Shown here piece after piece: positions 5,211-5,806 of a stretch of DNA of 5,806 nt. Position 1 is the first letter of the stretch; the number at the start of each line of letters is the position of its first letter. The translations under genes and the position numbers were made by a program. The notes beneath the pieces are model-generated. The model did not search any database, was not told the origin of the DNA, and saw only the letters and a list, made by a program, of their open reading frames with translations. Origin of the DNA: Methanomicrobiales archaeon (GTDB lineage Archaea > Halobacteriota > Methanomicrobia > Methanomicrobiales > JACTUA01); assembly GCA_028678715.1 (NCBI GenBank), contig JAJRCY010000065.1, forward strand, positions 1-5,806. The letters are read 5' to 3'.

Positions 5211-5315
5211 TCATTTATCCCTGGGATCTGTGGTATACTTCCCGATGGTTTTAAAAAAATTTGGACTTCCCCCTGTTCCGGTTACACACCCCGGAGGTTC
5301 GCGTTCGCAGGCTCT
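5048..5315. other. Convergent intergenic region with an AT-rich island
   Basis: The left 160 bases are GC-rich and carry the possible frameshifted minus-strand reading frame. The next 55 bases (about 5211-5265) are AT-rich, with TATACTT (5234-5240) and TTTTAAAAAAATTT (5249-5262), and probably contain the ends of both converging transcripts. The rest up to 5315 shows nothing I recognise. Confidence 0.6.
5253..5259 (-). terminator. Poly-T terminator for the minus-strand cysteine protein gene
   Basis: Seven A on the plus strand give a T7 run on the minus strand, 57 bases downstream of the stop at 5316, within an AT-rich island (about 5211-5265) between two convergent genes. Archaeal RNA polymerase commonly stops at such T runs without a hairpin. 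On the plus strand only TTTT (5249-5252) is present, a weaker stop for the sugar operon. The sequence could also read as a TATA-like element. Confidence 0.45.
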
Positions 5316-5768
5316 TCAACCGACAATTCTGCGCAGGTGCCGGTCGCAGTTCGCCCTGATGGTCTCACTTCCCTGGATCCGTGCCACCTCCCGGATCGCT
5401 TCCAGCACGTGAACGCTCTCCTCCAGATACGAGAGGATATCGGCAGGGTAGAGGTCGATCCCGTACTCCTCCAGGAGGTGGACGCTGATCTGCCGGTGGT
5501 CCAGCCCCTCTTCCCTCAGTTCCAGCACCTTCCGTGCAAACCGGCGTTCCGGGCACCCGCAGTCAGGGGAGTCCCTGCAGCCGCAGGACAGGAACTCCCG
5601 CACGAACTCCAGGAGCTGGGCCCGGAGGGGACCGTCCAGGTACTCGAAGTTGATCCCGGAGGAGACCACCTCCAGAAAGGCCACGTGGAAGGCCAGGTCC
5701 GGGATCCGCATCCCCGTGGCCCTCTCCAGCTTCCTCACCGCCCGGAACCTGGCCCGGTCCGCGATCAC
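5316..5768 (-). CDS. Small CxC/CxC cysteine protein, DUF5814-like
   Basis: This 150-aa protein has an N-terminal helical part (IADRARFRAVRKLERATG, then LAFHVAFLEVVSSGINFEYL), a four-cysteine cluster CGCRDSPDCGC (C62, C64, C70, C72), which is a likely metal site of pattern CxCx5CxC, and a C-terminal helical part with REEGLDHRQISVHLLEEYGI and PADILSYLEESV (108-119). The order Cys cluster, then ERRFARKVLELR, then EEYGIDLYPADI matches my memory of DUF5814, an uncharacterised euryarchaeal domain that I associate with superfamily II helicases; this is recall, not a search. GTG 5768 is chosen because GGGAG (5780-5776) lies seven bases upstream and the GTG overlaps the preceding stop (GTGA), which points to coupled translation. 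No known function can be given. It is convergent with the sugar operon and probably unrelated to it. Confidence 0.85.
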   Translation of the reverse strand: MIADRARFRAVRKLERATGMRIPDLAFHVAFLEVVSSGINFEYLDGPLRAQLLEFVREFLSCGCRDSPDCGCPERRFARKVLELREEGLDHRQISVHLLEEYGIDLYPADILSYLEESVHVLEAIREVARIQGSETIRANCDRHLRRIVG

Positions 5769-5806
5769 TCCTCTTCTCCCGGCGGTGCCTCGTCGAAGTC
5801 ATCCAG
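5765..5806 (-). CDS. C-terminal end of an upstream gene with an acidic tail (partial)
   Basis: Reading in from the right edge on the minus strand gives LDDFDEAPPGEEE and then TGA at 5767-5765. Seven of thirteen residues are acidic, a common make-up for a protein C-terminus. The stop shares bases with the GTG start of the cysteine protein gene (GTGA), the arrangement expected for two genes of one operon. Its last codons also hold the ribosome site of that gene. Too little is in the window to name a family; if the DUF5814 recall is right, a helicase or other nucleic-acid enzyme would not be surprising. Confidence 0.6.
   Translation of the reverse strand: MDDFDEAPPGEEE

Overview
The window looks like a piece of a high-GC methanogenic euryarchaeon, most likely of the order Methanomicrobiales (inference). 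Three things point there. The left edge holds the N-terminal third of what I recognise as methanogenesis marker protein 14. The right edge holds a small CxC/CxC cysteine protein of a type I associate with euryarchaea (DUF5814-like). The main operon has an archaeal TATA box placed so that its message would be almost leaderless. Most of the DNA is strongly GC-rich with a high-GC third codon position.

Layout. 1-308 (minus) is the 5' part of the marker 14 gene, reading off the left edge. 309-764 is a 456-base divergent intergenic region that is G/C-run rich and holds a G-quadruplex-type motif, a perfect 10-bp hairpin, a flanking 9-bp inverted repeat, and a TATA box at 732-740. 765-5047 (plus) is a tight five-gene operon: glucose-1-phosphate cytidylyltransferase (rfbF), CDP-glucose 4,6-dehydratase (rfbG), a short RmlC-type cupin epimerase, an extended-SDR epimerase/reductase, and a family 2 glycosyltransferase. 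5048-5315 is a convergent intergenic region with an AT-rich island and a possible decayed reading frame on the minus strand. 5316-5768 (minus) is the cysteine protein. 5765-5806 (minus) is the acidic C-terminal end of another gene whose stop overlaps the start of the cysteine protein gene.

How the genes fit together. The five plus-strand genes make a self-contained pathway on paper: glucose-1-phosphate plus CTP gives CDP-glucose; dehydration gives CDP-4-keto-6-deoxyglucose; the cupin epimerises it; the second SDR reduces (or further epimerises) it; the glycosyltransferase transfers the finished CDP-6-deoxyhexose to a surface glycan or glycoprotein acceptor. There is no RfbH-type 3-dehydrase in the window, so a 6-deoxyhexose is more likely than a 3,6-dideoxyhexose. 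Junctions overlap or nearly touch (22-nt overlap, ATGA, 14-nt gap, ATGA), which suggests translational coupling.

The most unusual observation is a sharply bounded AT-rich patch (about 891-1090) inside the otherwise GC-rich rfbF. It suggests that rfbF is a recombinant mosaic. Second is the cupin, where the position of the RmlC catalytic tyrosine appears to be alanine, which hints at a mono-epimerase and a rarer sugar such as 6-deoxygulose or 6-deoxyallose. I found no CRISPR array, tRNA, rRNA or insertion sequence.
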